Shown here in pieces: positions 1 to 8,474 of a DNA stretch of 64,000 nt. The stretch spans positions 186,001 through 250,000 of the forward strand of contig NZ_KE384480.1 of the NCBI RefSeq assembly GCF_000425945.1, read 5' to 3'. Made by a program: the position numbers and the translations under genes. Source of the stretch: Candidatus Solirubrobacter pratensis. Its GTDB lineage: Bacteria > Actinomycetota > Thermoleophilia > Solirubrobacterales > Solirubrobacteraceae. The notes beneath the pieces are model-generated. The model was not told where the DNA came from. It worked only from the letters and a program-made list of their open reading frames with translations, and did no database searches. Position 1 is the first letter of the stretch. The number at the start of each line of letters is the position of its first letter.

Positions 1-180
1 TCTGGCCCATCACCCACGGGCCGCGCGGGAGCGGCCAGGGCCGGTGAGCGGTGAAGCCCGTCGTCGCGGCCTGTCCGCCGGCCCGGCTCCGCCGTCCCAC
101 CTCCCAGGTCGCTACCCATGCCCGCGCGCGCTCATTCAGGGCGGGGGAGCCCCCGTCGTGGTACCGGCGCCTGACCGCGG
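1..180. other. No gene recognised at window start
   Basis: The short open frames here overlap in several phases and none has a recognisable domain. It lies downstream of the decayed copper ATPase remnant on the minus strand, so it may be further eroded DNA, but nothing supports a specific call. Confidence 0.3.
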
Positions 181-330
181 TCAGACGATCGAGCGGCCCC
201 GCGGGCGCCGCGCCTGGAGGCGGCGCAGGCGCAGCGCGTTGGAGACGACCGAGATGCTCGGCCGTCCCAGGCGGCGATCACGGTCTGCCCGCGCGCCTCG
301 GGGGCCCTGCGGGCGGCGTCAGGCGAGCTT
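181..330 (-). pseudogene. Remnant of copper/heavy-metal P-type ATPase (internal deletion)
   Basis: Read on the minus strand, one frame gives GQTVIAAWDG, like the strand just before the hinge region of P1B ATPases. A second frame, shifted after that, gives SISVVSNALRLRRLQ and then a stop at 181-183. The second piece is the typical extreme C-terminus of copper-translocating ATPases such as CopA. Everything between the two pieces (phosphorylation and hinge domains, last membrane helices) is missing, so this is a deletion plus frameshift remnant with no function. It sits downstream of a broken small membrane protein and a CsoR-like operator, consistent with a former copper-efflux operon. The call rests on short motif resemblance. 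Confidence 0.5.
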
Positions 331-341
331 GGGCAGCGGGC

Positions 342-516
342 TCAGGCGGTCACCTGCTCGGGGCCGTGGTGGTGCATGTACTCGGCCGGGCGCAGCAGCA
401 TCGCGGCCGCCATCGGCGGCAGCATCGCGGCGTGCTCGATGACCATCTAGCGCGCCGAGGTCGGTCAGCAGCTCGGCCCACAGGAGGCCGATGACTGCGA
501 AGGTCGGCAGGAACAT
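342..516 (-). pseudogene. Frameshifted small membrane protein of former copper operon
   Basis: Starting at the ATG at 514-516 the minus strand reads MFLPTFAVIGLLWAELLTDL, a hydrophobic segment. It then loses sense near position 447, where the next frame carries MVIEHAAMLPPMAAAMLL and a His-rich end (EYMHHHGPE) before a stop at 342-344. Joined, the two frames give a plausible small membrane protein of about 57 residues with a histidine-rich tail. A single-base shift near 447 separates them, so the gene is broken unless that is a sequence error. Family not named with certainty; the CsoR-like operator just upstream and the ATPase remnant downstream suggest a copper context. Confidence 0.4.
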
Positions 517-535
517 CGAGTGGCGCAGGCTAGCA

Positions 536-550
536 TACCCCTAGGGGGTA
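536..550 (-). promoter_or_regulatory. CsoR-type copper operator
   Basis: TACCCC and GGGGTA arms flank a TAG centre, a 15-nt dyad matching the general form of CsoR-family copper-sensor operators. It lies about 20 bases upstream of the broken membrane protein ATG on the minus strand. No intact csoR gene is in the window. Confidence 0.5.
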
Positions 551-637
551 CGGAAGCACGTTTGGCCTCCGCGGAGCACCGGGGATCCGCGGCCGTCCGC
601 TTCGGAGCCGGGGGAGGGGCTGCGCACCGGCGCGCCT

Positions 638-2635
638 GTGACCGCGAGCGCGGCCGCACCGGGAGCGCGCGCGTGGATCATGAGATCCCGACGCTCCGCT
701 CGCCGAGTCCGCGGGGGTGCGGCTCTATCGTGCCGACGGGCCGTGACTGGGCTTACCGGCCGGACGATCGTGGTTGGCGGGCTCCTCGCGCTCTTCATCG
801 GCGCGGCGTTCCCGATCCTCGACCGCGCGATCGGCGAGCAGCGCGAATCGGCGAGGATGGCGACCCAGTCGCGGCGGTCGCTGACGGCCGCGAGCACCGT
901 GGAGCGGCTCGTGCTCGACCTCGAGACCGGCGAGCGTGGGTTCCTGATCTCCCACGACCCGCGCTTCCTGCGTCCGTGGACGGCCGACCGCGCCGCCATC
1001 CCGGACGCTGTGAGGCAGCTCGACACGCTCGGCGCGGTGCCCGCGCAACGCCGGCGAGCCCAGCAGATCGGGGCCGCCGTCGAGTCCTACGTGCGCGACT
1101 ACTCGGTTCCGCTCGTGGACGCGGCGCGGCGCGGCCGGCCGTCGGCGCGGGGCGCCGCGGCGTTGAACGAGGGAAGCCGGCGCGTGGACGCCATCCGGGC
1201 CGAGTTCGACCGCTTCATCGCGGCCGAGCGCGGCATCTTCGACGCGCGCAGCGCGCACGCCGATGCCGATGCGCGGCGAGCGGTCGCCGTCGCGAGCGCC
1301 GGTCTGGCGGGCTCCGTGCTGCTGATCATCCTCTCCGGCGCGTATCTCACGCGGGCGATCGTGCTGCCGGTGCGCCGGGCGGCGGCGATGGCCGGCCGGC
1401 TCGCCGGCGGGGATCTGCGGACGCGCATGGCGGAGACCGGCCCGGCCGAGATCGGCGCGCTGGAGCGCTCGTTCAACACGATGGCGCGCGCGCTGGAGAC
1501 CAACCGCGACGAGCTTCGCCGGCTGGCCGACCAGCAGGCGGCCTTGCGGCGCGTCGCGACGCTCGTCGCGCGCGGGGTGGCGCCCGCGGAGGTCTTCGAG
1601 GCGGTTGCGGACGAGGTCCGCCGCCTGTTCGGCACCGACCATGCCGCCGTGTCGCGCTTCGAGCCCGACGGCACCTCGGTCATGGTCGCCGCGGTCGAGG
1701 AGGCCGTCGTCATCCCGGTCGGCTCGCGCTGGGAGCCTGACGAGGCATCGCCCATGACGCCGGTGTTCCGCACCAGGCGCGCGGCGCGCGTGGAGGATGC
1801 CGGTCACGGACCTGCGGCCACGCCGGTCGCCGATGTCATGCGTCGGCTCGGCATCCGCTCGTCGGTCGCCAGTCCGATCATCGTCGAGGGCAGCCTCTGG
1901 GGCACGATCGTCGTGGGCGACTCGAAGGGACAGCTGCCCCCGGACACCGAGCAGCGGATGCAGAGCTTCGCCGAGCTCGTCGGCACCGCGATCGCGAACG
2001 CTGAGAGCCGGGCGGAGCTCGCCGCCTCCCGCGCCCGGGTCGTCGCGACGGCCGACGAGACGCGGCGCCGGATCGAGCGCGACCTGCACGACGGCGCCCA
2101 GCAGCACCTCGTGCAGACGGTGATCGCGCTCAAGCTTGCGCGCCGCGCGCTCGGCGATGCCGCAGGTCCGGCGGTCACGCTGGTGGAGGAGGCGCTCGAA
2201 TCCGGGGAGCTCGCGGCTCGTGAGCTGCGCGACCTCGCGCACGGGATCCTTCCGGCGTCGCTCAGCATCGGCGGGCTGCGGGCCGGAGTCGAGGCACTGG
2301 TCTCCCGCGTGCGGCTGCCGGTGTCGGTCGACATCACCGCCGAACGGCTGCCGGCGGCGCTGGAGGCGACCGCCTACTTCATCGTCGCGGAGGCGCTGAC
2401 GAACACCGTCAAGCACGCCGGCGCACGGCATGCGCGGATCAGCGCGGTGATCGACGGACACACGTTGCGGGTCGAGATCCGCGACGACGGCGCCGGCGGC
2501 GCCAGCTTCGACGGCAGCACCGGGATGCTCGGGCTGCGTGACCGCGCCGCCGCGATCAACGGCGAGCTGCACATCGACAGCCCGCCGGGCGAGGGCACCG
2601 TGGTCGTGGCCACGCTCCCCATCCCGCCGGAGTGA
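638..2635 (+). CDS. Orphan NarL-type sensor histidine kinase (CHASE3-HAMP-GAF)
   Basis: Membrane histidine kinase, presumably autophosphorylating and passing phosphate to an unlinked response regulator. Order of parts: transmembrane helix about 43-61, an extracytoplasmic CHASE3-like domain with the LETGERGFLIS motif, second helix about 215-240, HAMP, GAF about 308-458, a HisKA_3 dimerisation helix with the phospho-acceptor at H484 in ERDLHDGAQQH, then a HATPase domain with N box EALTNTVKHA and G box DDGAGG. The start is uncertain: GTG at 638 gives the longest form, while ATG 680 or GTG 743 would still keep the first helix. No response regulator is adjacent. The kinase core resembles the second kinase at 22.9-24.9 kb. 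Confidence 0.88.
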   Translation: MTASAAAPGARAWIMRSRRSARRVRGGAALSCRRAVTGLTGRTIVVGGLLALFIGAAFPILDRAIGEQRESARMATQSRRSLTAASTVERLVLDLETGERGFLISHDPRFLRPWTADRAAIPDAVRQLDTLGAVPAQRRRAQQIGAAVESYVRDYSVPLVDAARRGRPSARGAAALNEGSRRVDAIRAEFDRFIAAERGIFDARSAHADADARRAVAVASAGLAGSVLLIILSGAYLTRAIVLPVRRAAAMAGRLAGGDLRTRMAETGPAEIGALERSFNTMARALETNRDELRRLADQQAALRRVATLVARGVAPAEVFEAVADEVRRLFGTDHAAVSRFEPDGTSVMVAAVEEAVVIPVGSRWEPDEASPMTPVFRTRRAARVEDAGHGPAATPVADVMRRLGIRSSVASPIIVEGSLWGTIVVGDSKGQLPPDTEQRMQSFAELVGTAIANAESRAELAASRARVVATADETRRRIERDLHDGAQQHLVQTVIALKLARRALGDAAGPAVTLVEEALESGELAARELRDLAHGILPASLSIGGLRAGVEALVSRVRLPVSVDITAERLPAALEATAYFIVAEALTNTVKHAGARHARISAVIDGHTLRVEIRDDGAGGASFDGSTGMLGLRDRAAAINGELHIDSPPGEGTVVVATLPIPPE

Positions 2636-2676
2636 GCACCGTCACAGCGAGGACGAATGGTCGACGGCGTGCGATT

Positions 2677-2907
2677 AAGGGCGAGACGCCCGGCGGCCTC
2701 GGCGAGCTGCGCCTTCGCCTCCGTGGCGACCTCGACGCGCTGCATGAACCAGTCTTCCTGGGCCGAGATCGACGCCACCACCGCTCCGCCGTGCGTGCGC
2801 CGCGCGATCCCCTGGCGCTCGAGCTCGGCGAGATCGCGCGGCGCGGTCATGGGGGACACGCCGAACCGGCGCTCGACCTCGGTGCGCTGGTAACGGAATG
2901 GGTCAGT
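2677..2907 (-). pseudogene. Truncated DeoR-family regulator remnant
   Basis: The minus strand encodes a clear piece of a DeoR-type repressor: RFGVSPMTAPRDLAELERQG (second half of the helix-turn-helix), then RRTHGGAVV and the linker with QRVEVATEAKAQLAEAAGRL. About 20 N-terminal residues of the DNA-binding domain are not recognisable, and the whole sugar-phosphate-binding domain is absent; the frame simply runs on antisense to the sensor kinase. It is therefore a fragment, not a working regulator. The original target operon cannot be identified here. Confidence 0.6.
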
Positions 2908-2978
2908 GTGCCTGGGCGGCTCGCCAGGCCGCGTGAAGCCGGCGCGGCGAACCGGGGGAGGGGGCGTAGCCGCCGGCG

Positions 2979-3149
2979 TCAAGCGACGCGGTCGCGGCGC
3001 GCCTGCTCCGCGGGCGGACCCGACCGCGGGCGGCGATGCCGCAGCGCCCGCAGCCGGGCGGCCAGGGCGGTCAGCACGACGGCGGCGCCGGGCGCCAGCG
3101 GCAACAGCTCCTCGACCGGCACGCCGGCCACGTGCGCGAACGTGATCAC
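2979..3149 (-). CDS. Small membrane-associated protein coupled to DUF899 gene
   Basis: A 56-residue frame starting at GTG 3147-3149 whose start overlaps the TGA of the DUF899 gene as GTGA, the usual sign of translational coupling. The product begins VITFAHVAGVPVEELLPL, continues with one hydrophobic Ala/Leu/Val segment (APGAAVVLTALAARL) and ends in an Arg-rich tail, so a single-pass or membrane-associated peptide is likely. I do not recognise a characterised family. The overlap and the clean hydrophobic-then-basic layout argue that it is real; function unknown. Confidence 0.5.
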   Translation of the reverse strand: MITFAHVAGVPVEELLPLAPGAAVVLTALAARLRALRHRRPRSGPPAEQARRDRVA

Positions 3150-3841
3150 CGGACGGGAGCGTACTCGTCGTGGCGCTTCAGCCAGGCGTGCGAAGGCTGC
3201 ACGCCGTCCTCGCCGCGCCCTCGCGGAGCGCGATCGAGCAGCTGGTAGCCGACGTTGAACGCGTCGAGCCCGCGCGCGTAGCAGGAGTACGCGTGGTAGA
3301 TCGCGTCGTCCTCGGCGACGAAGGCGCTCAGGCCGGCGTGCTCTTCACCGTGCGGGGGCTGCGTGAAGTTGTGCGCGCCGCCGGCGCCGGGCGGGAACGA
3401 GACGCCGAAGTCGGCGTTGAAGTCGCTGTCGAGCGACGACACCCAGTCCAACCGCCACCCCATCCGGCGCTTGTACGCCTCGATCGCCGTCAGCGGCGCG
3501 CGCGACACGCAGACCATCGTCACGTCGCGCTGGTTGAGATGGACGGTCACGCCGTCGAACCCGTCCGCCCAGAACGAGCACGCGGGACAGCCGGCGCTCC
3601 ATTCCGGACCGAGCATGAAGTGGTAGACGAGCAGCTGGGAGCGGCCGTCGAACAGCTCCGCCAGCGTGCGCTCGCCGTCGGGCGTGCTGAAGCGGTAGGG
3701 CTCCTGGACGCGCACCCAGGGCAGCTCGCGGCGGCGGCGGGCGAGCTCGTCCCCCCGGCGCGTCAGCTCCTTCTCCTCCTCGAGCAGGCTCAGCCGTGCG
3801 GCGAGGTGCTCCTCGGGCGTGCCGGTGGCGTGCGTGGTCAT
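3146..3841 (-). CDS. DUF899 thioredoxin-fold protein
   Basis: 231 residues if started at the ATG at 3839-3841, which has a good GAAGGAG ribosome site; an earlier in-frame start at 3925 would add an unlikely 28-residue leader through the operator. The protein has the DUF899 pattern: an N-terminal helix rich in charged residues (EEEKELTRRGDELARRRREL), then a thioredoxin-like domain with GPEWSAGCPACSFWADGFDG, where the CPAC pair is the probable redox site, and later YHAYSCYARGLD. Members are predicted AhpC/TSA-like redox proteins but their substrates are mostly unknown. It precedes the coupled small gene and has paired palindromes upstream. Confidence 0.85.
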   Translation of the reverse strand: MTTHATGTPEEHLAARLSLLEEEKELTRRGDELARRRRELPWVRVQEPYRFSTPDGERTLAELFDGRSQLLVYHFMLGPEWSAGCPACSFWADGFDGVTVHLNQRDVTMVCVSRAPLTAIEAYKRRMGWRLDWVSSLDSDFNADFGVSFPPGAGGAHNFTQPPHGEEHAGLSAFVAEDDAIYHAYSCYARGLDAFNVGYQLLDRAPRGRGEDGVQPSHAWLKRHDEYAPVR

Positions 3842-3890
3842 GCGTCGGGCTCCTTCATGTCGTCCATATGCGCCGATCGCGGCGGTATTT

Positions 3891-3926
3891 GCAACCATCG
3901 GTTGCGCATCATACACGATGTGCAAC
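3891..3926 (-). promoter_or_regulatory. Palindromic operator region of DUF899 gene
   Basis: A perfect dyad, GCAACC-ATC-GGTTGC at 3891-3905, is followed by an imperfect one (GCGCATC / GATGTGC) and a second TGCAACC copy near 3920. The cluster sits 50-85 bases upstream of the DUF899 ATG, in a locally AT-richer stretch. This suggests binding by an unlinked repressor; which family is unknown. Confidence 0.45.
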
Positions 3927-3975
3927 CGAAGGTGGCGTATCAGCCTGCTACGCGGCCCACGGCGGGTGGGACACC

Positions 3976-5925
3976 TCAGCGCCGCGCCGCGTCGCGCGCT
4001 CGGAACTCGTTGACGAGCCCGCCGGCGAGCAGGACGCGAACCTGCCGGTCGGAGAGGTCGTGGCGGACCATGACGGTGCGATCGCGCGTGACGTTCCGGA
4101 TCGTGAACGGCTCGCGGGCGCGCAGCCCGGCGTGGACGTCGTCGATGCGCAGGAGGTCGCCCGGCTCGATCGCGTCGTGGTCGGCGGCGTCGCGGAAGAG
4201 CAGCGGCGCGACGCCGAAGTTCACGAGGTTCTGGCCATGGATGCGGGCGAAGCTGTTGGCGATGACGGCCCGCAGGCCGAGGAACGCCGGGACGAGCGCG
4301 CCGTGCTCGCGGCTGGACCCCTGGCCGTAGTTCTCGCCTCCGACGACGATGTGGCCGTCGAGCTCGCAGGCGCGCTCGTAGGCGGTCTCGTCGATCTGGG
4401 CGAAGTAGAACTCGGCGAGCGCGGGGATGTTGGAGCGCAGGCTCAGCGCGCGACCCGCGGGCATGATCTCGTCGGTCGAGACGTCGTCGCCGAGGGCGAG
4501 CAGGACAGGCGCCTCGATCGCCCCGGGCAGCGGGTCCAAGCGGGGCAGCGGCTTGATGTTGGGGCCGCGGCGCAGCGGGCGCTCGGGATCGGGGTCGGGC
4601 GCCACGAGCATGCGCACGTTGGGGACCTGCTCGGAAGGAGGCTCGATGCGCGGATACGGGATGCCGAGCTCACGCGGGTCGGTGATCCGCCCGGCGAGCG
4701 CGGATGCCGCGGCGGTCTCCGGCGAGCACAGGTGGACCTGGTCGTCGCGCGTGCCGGAGCGGCCGGGGAAGTTCCGCGGGACGGTGCGCAGCGAGACGGC
4801 GCCGCTCGCGGGCGCCTGCCCGACGCCGATGCAGCCGAGGCAGCCGGCCTGGTTGAGCCGCGCGCCGGCGGCGACGAGCGTCGCGACGGCACCGCTGCGG
4901 GCGAGCGCCTCGAGCGTCTGACGCGACGTCGGGTTGACGTCGAAGGAGACGCCGTCGTCGGTCTGGCGCCCCTCGACGATCCGCGCGGCGATCTCGAAGT
5001 CGCGCAGCCCCGGGTTCGCGGATGAGCCGATCAGCGCCTGGGAGATCTCGGTCCCCGCGACCTCGCGCACGGGCTTGACGTTGCCTGGGCTCGACGGCAG
5101 CGCGATCAGCGGCTCGAGCTCGGAGAGGTCGATCTCGTCGGTCATGTCGTAGGCCGCGCCCGCGTCGGCGACGAGCTCGACCCAGTCTCCTTCGCGGTCC
5201 TCGCTCGCCAGGAAGCGCCGCACCTCGCCGTCGGAGGGGAACACGGTCGTGGTCGCGCCGAGCTCGGCGCCCATGTTGGCGATCACGTGCCGGTCCATCG
5301 CGCTGAGACGCGCGAGCCCGGGACCGTGGTACTCGACGATGCGCCCGTAGCCTCCATCGACGTCGTGGCGGCGCAGCATCTCGAGGATCACGTCCTTCGC
5401 GCTCACCCAGTCCGGGAGCTCGCCGACCAGCCGCACCCCCCAGATCTCGGGCATCTTGACGTGGTACGGCTCGCCGGCCATCGCGAGCGCGACGTCGAGG
5501 CCGCCGGTCCCGATCGCCAGCATGCCGAGCGAGCCGGCCGCGCACGTGTGGGAGTCCGAGCCGAGCAGCGTCTTGCCCGGCACGCCGAAGCGCTGCATGT
5601 GGACGGGATGGGAGACGCCGTTGCCGGGCTTGGAGAACCACAGCCCCCAGCGGCGCGCGGCGGATCGCAGGAACAGATGATCGTCGGCATTGCGGAAGTC
5701 GGCCTGGATCAGGTTGTGATCGACGTACTGGGCGGACAGCTCGGTCCGCACCTCGGGGACGCCGAGCGCCTCGAACTCGAGCATCACGAGCGTGCCGGTC
5801 GCGTCCTGCGTGAGCGTCTGGTCGATCCGCAGCGCGATCTCGGCTCCCGGCTCGAGCTCGCCCTCGAGCAGGTGCGACTCCAGCAGCTTGCGCGCGACGC
5901 TCCGGGCGGCTTGGCCCATGCTCAT
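3976..5925 (-). CDS. acn: Aconitate hydratase
   Basis: Interconverts citrate and isocitrate in the TCA cycle with a 4Fe-4S cluster. About 650 residues, the length of the mitochondrial-type bacterial aconitase rather than the 900-residue AcnA. Cluster-binding motifs are visible: GSDSHTCAAGS for the first cysteine and AGCLGCIG for the other two. The swivelling C-terminal domain is present, with YGQGSSREHGALVPAFLGLR. I prefer the ATG at 5923-5925; ATG 5919 and GTG 5943 are alternatives. It lies 111 bases downstream of the superoxide dismutase gene, separated by a strong GC hairpin, so the two may not be strictly co-transcribed. Confidence 0.92.
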   Translation of the reverse strand: MSMGQAARSVARKLLESHLLEGELEPGAEIALRIDQTLTQDATGTLVMLEFEALGVPEVRTELSAQYVDHNLIQADFRNADDHLFLRSAARRWGLWFSKPGNGVSHPVHMQRFGVPGKTLLGSDSHTCAAGSLGMLAIGTGGLDVALAMAGEPYHVKMPEIWGVRLVGELPDWVSAKDVILEMLRRHDVDGGYGRIVEYHGPGLARLSAMDRHVIANMGAELGATTTVFPSDGEVRRFLASEDREGDWVELVADAGAAYDMTDEIDLSELEPLIALPSSPGNVKPVREVAGTEISQALIGSSANPGLRDFEIAARIVEGRQTDDGVSFDVNPTSRQTLEALARSGAVATLVAAGARLNQAGCLGCIGVGQAPASGAVSLRTVPRNFPGRSGTRDDQVHLCSPETAAASALAGRITDPRELGIPYPRIEPPSEQVPNVRMLVAPDPDPERPLRRGPNIKPLPRLDPLPGAIEAPVLLALGDDVSTDEIMPAGRALSLRSNIPALAEFYFAQIDETAYERACELDGHIVVGGENYGQGSSREHGALVPAFLGLRAVIANSFARIHGQNLVNFGVAPLLFRDAADHDAIEPGDLLRIDDVHAGLRAREPFTIRNVTRDRTVMVRHDLSDRQVRVLLAGGLVNEFRARDAARR

Positions 5926-5990
5926 CACCTGCCCGCCCAGCACGCCCCCGAATCACGACGCGATCCGCGCGGCTGCGTAGGCGCCGCCCG

Positions 5991-6012
5991 CCCGGCCCCG
6001 CCCGGGGCCGGG
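5991..6012 (-). terminator. GC hairpin after superoxide dismutase
   Basis: A perfect 9-bp stem, CCCGGCCCC with GGGGCCGGG, and a 4-nt loop, 25 bases past the superoxide dismutase stop and before the aconitase start. No U-tract follows, as is common in high-GC actinobacteria. Confidence 0.5.
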
Positions 6013-6036
6013 AGAAGACGACGGGGCACGCGCGCG

Positions 6037-6696
6037 CTACGGGACCGCGGGCTCGGAGACGCTGGAGTCGGCGCCCTGCTTGGCGGCCTCGGCCTGCGCG
6101 AGCTGGCGGTTGACGTGGTCCCAGTCGAGGTTGCGGAAGAACGCCTCGACGTACTGCTTGCGGCCGTCGGGCGTCGCGCCGAAGTCGCGCACGTAGGCGT
6201 GCTCGTAGACGTCGATCGCGAGCACCGGGACCATGTTGTAGACGGCCCAGAGGTTCTGGCTGTCCATGATGTAGTTGAACAGCGAGCCGTCGTTGAGGTC
6301 GTAGCCGACCATCACCCAGCCGCGGGCGGCCGATGCGGCCTTCTTGACGGCGTCCTGCCACTTCTCGACGCCGTTGAACTCGCTCTCGGCGAGCTCGGCG
6401 AAGCGCCCGGTCGGCGCGCCGCCGTCACCGCCGAGATGGCCGAAGTAGAGGTCGTGGTTCTTGTAGCCGAGCAGCGCGAACGTATAGTCGACCGAGACCG
6501 CGCGCAGCGGCGAGTAGACCTGATTGCCCTCGATCTGCGAGTAGTCGAACTCGTTGAGGATCTTGCGGCACTCGTTGGCCTTCTTGGCGTAGCCCTCGTA
6601 GAGCTTGTAGTGGTCCTGCATCGTCTGACGGGAGATCCCGTCCAGCTCCTTGTCGAAGGCGGCGAACTTGCGAGGCTTGAGCTCAGTCCAGGGCAT
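6037..6696 (-). CDS. Fe/Mn-type superoxide dismutase
   Basis: Converts superoxide to peroxide and oxygen. 219 residues. Metal ligands of the SodFM family can be placed: the first His in MQDHYKLYEGY, the second in GYKNHDLYFGHLGG, and the Asp and His in VLAIDVYEHAYVRDFG. It departs from the standard form (HxxxFW changed to HDLYFG), placing it in the divergent LYFGHLGG branch, so metal preference cannot be read. A strong GAAGGGAG site precedes the ATG. No signal peptide, so cytoplasmic. Confidence 0.88.
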   Translation of the reverse strand: MPWTELKPRKFAAFDKELDGISRQTMQDHYKLYEGYAKKANECRKILNEFDYSQIEGNQVYSPLRAVSVDYTFALLGYKNHDLYFGHLGGDGGAPTGRFAELAESEFNGVEKWQDAVKKAASAARGWVMVGYDLNDGSLFNYIMDSQNLWAVYNMVPVLAIDVYEHAYVRDFGATPDGRKQYVEAFFRNLDWDHVNRQLAQAEAAKQGADSSVSEPAVP

Positions 6697-6790
6697 AGGG
6701 CTCCCTTCGTTCGCTTGCGTTACTCAAAGGGTCCCCGCCTGGCGGCGCGGGAACCGCCGTAATCGGGTGCGACGTCGTGGAGCTGACGCG

Positions 6791-8425
6791 TCAGGCCCGC
6801 GCGACCGGGTCGCGCATGATGCGGTCCAGCCTCACGCCGGGATGGCGGTCGGCGAAGCGCTCGAGCACGAAGCGGTTGGGGAAGACGGCGAGCTGCATCC
6901 CGTCTGAGCGCACGAGCACGTCGCTGCGGACGGTGTCGGCGAGCACGGTCGCGGCGCCGCCGGCGTCGGTCACGCGCGCGGCCTGCCAGGGCAGGACCTC
7001 GGTGCGGACGTCGGCGCCGAACTCGGTCCGCAGCCGCTCGACGGCGACCTCGAACTGCATCGGGCCGACGCCGCCGAGGACCGGCACCGGATCCTGCGCG
7101 TGCTCGCGGTGCAGGACGTGGACGACGCCCTCCTGGTCGAGCTGCGTGAGGCCGCGGCGGAACTGCTTGTGACGGCTGGAGTCGCGGTTGGAGATCGTGG
7201 CGAAGTGCTCGGGCGTGATGCTCGGGATCGGTGGGAAGCCCACCGGGCGTCCGGCGTAGAGCGTGTCGCCGACGCGCACGTCGCCGCCGATCACGACGCC
7301 GACGACGTCGCCGGGATAGGCGTCGTCGAGCACCTCGCGCTCCTGCCCGAACACCTCGTGCGCGTGGCTGAGCGCGAGCCCGCGGCCGGTGCGCGCGTTG
7401 GTGGCGCGCATGCCGCGCTCGAAGCGGCCGGAGCAGACGCGCAGGAACGCGACGCGGTCGCGGTGGCGCGGGTCCATGTTGGCCTGGACCTTGAAGACCT
7501 GCGCGGCGAACGGCTCCTCGACGCCGCGCGGCTCGCCGTCGGCGGTCGGCCGGGCGCGGGCGGGCGGGGCGAGCTCGGCGAGCGCGCCGAGCAGCAGTCC
7601 GACGCCGAAGTTCCACGCGGCCGAGCCGAAGAACAGCGGGACGCGCTCGCCGCTCGCGAAGCCGGCCGCGTCGAAGCCGCCGCCGACGGCGTCCACGAGC
7701 TCGAGCTCCTCCTCGGCGACCGCCCACAGCGCCGCGTCCTCCCCGGCGGCGTCGCGCGCGGCGAGGATCTGCTCGCCGGCGACCTGCGCGCCGCCGGTGC
7801 TGCGCGTGAAGCGGTGGAAGGTCCCGTCGCGGCGGTCGATCACGCCGCGGAAGTCGCCGGGGATGCCGACCGGCCAGGTGAGCGGCGCGAGCGAGAGGCC
7901 GAGCGTCGACTCGAGGTGGTCGATCATCGCGAGCGGCTCCATCCCCGGCCGGTCGTACTTGTTCACGAACGCCATCAGCGGGATCCCGCGCGCACGGGCG
8001 ACCTGGAACAGGCGCTCGGTCTGCGGCTCGACGCCGCGGGCGGCGTCGAGCAGGATCACGGCCGAGTCGACGGCGGCGAGCACGCGCAGCGTGTCCTCGG
8101 AGAAGTCGCGGTGCCCCGGGGTGTCGAGCAGGTTGAACACGACGCCGTCGTGCTCGAAGCGCAGGACCGTCGAGCTGACCGAGATGCCGCGGCGGCGCTC
8201 CAGCTCCATCCAGTCCGACGTGGCCGCGCGCCGCCCGCGGCGGCCCTTGACGGCTCCGGCCTCGCCGACGGCGCCGGCATAGAGGAGCAGCTTCTCCGTG
8301 AGCGTCGTCTTACCGGCGTCCGGATGCGAGATGATGGCGAACGTGCGGCGCCGCGCCGCCTCCGCCGCCACCTTGCCCGCATCCGACGCCGCGGCGGCGG
8401 CGTGGGCGGTGGTCGTCGCGCTCAA
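6791..8425 (-). CDS. prfC: Peptide chain release factor 3
   Basis: Translational GTPase that recycles RF1/RF2 from the ribosome after termination. 544 residues, usual length. G1 is SHPDAGKTT after a short Ala-rich leader; the switch II stretch LLDTPGHRDFSEDT and G4 FVNKYDRPGMEP are clear, and the RF3-specific segment after G1 (RRAATSDWMELERRRGISVS) separates it from EF-G. The start at 8425 leaves about 25 low-complexity residues before the G domain; a later start is possible. Free-standing, 94 bases upstream of the SOD gene on the same strand. Confidence 0.93.
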   Translation of the reverse strand: MSATTTAHAAAAASDAGKVAAEAARRRTFAIISHPDAGKTTLTEKLLLYAGAVGEAGAVKGRRGRRAATSDWMELERRRGISVSSTVLRFEHDGVVFNLLDTPGHRDFSEDTLRVLAAVDSAVILLDAARGVEPQTERLFQVARARGIPLMAFVNKYDRPGMEPLAMIDHLESTLGLSLAPLTWPVGIPGDFRGVIDRRDGTFHRFTRSTGGAQVAGEQILAARDAAGEDAALWAVAEEELELVDAVGGGFDAAGFASGERVPLFFGSAAWNFGVGLLLGALAELAPPARARPTADGEPRGVEEPFAAQVFKVQANMDPRHRDRVAFLRVCSGRFERGMRATNARTGRGLALSHAHEVFGQEREVLDDAYPGDVVGVVIGGDVRVGDTLYAGRPVGFPPIPSITPEHFATISNRDSSRHKQFRRGLTQLDQEGVVHVLHREHAQDPVPVLGGVGPMQFEVAVERLRTEFGADVRTEVLPWQAARVTDAGGAATVLADTVRSDVLVRSDGMQLAVFPNRFVLERFADRHPGVRLDRIMRDPVARA

Positions 8426-8474
8426 TGGCGGGCGGTGCAGGGGCGGCTCACGGCCATGCGAGCTTAGCGGCGGG

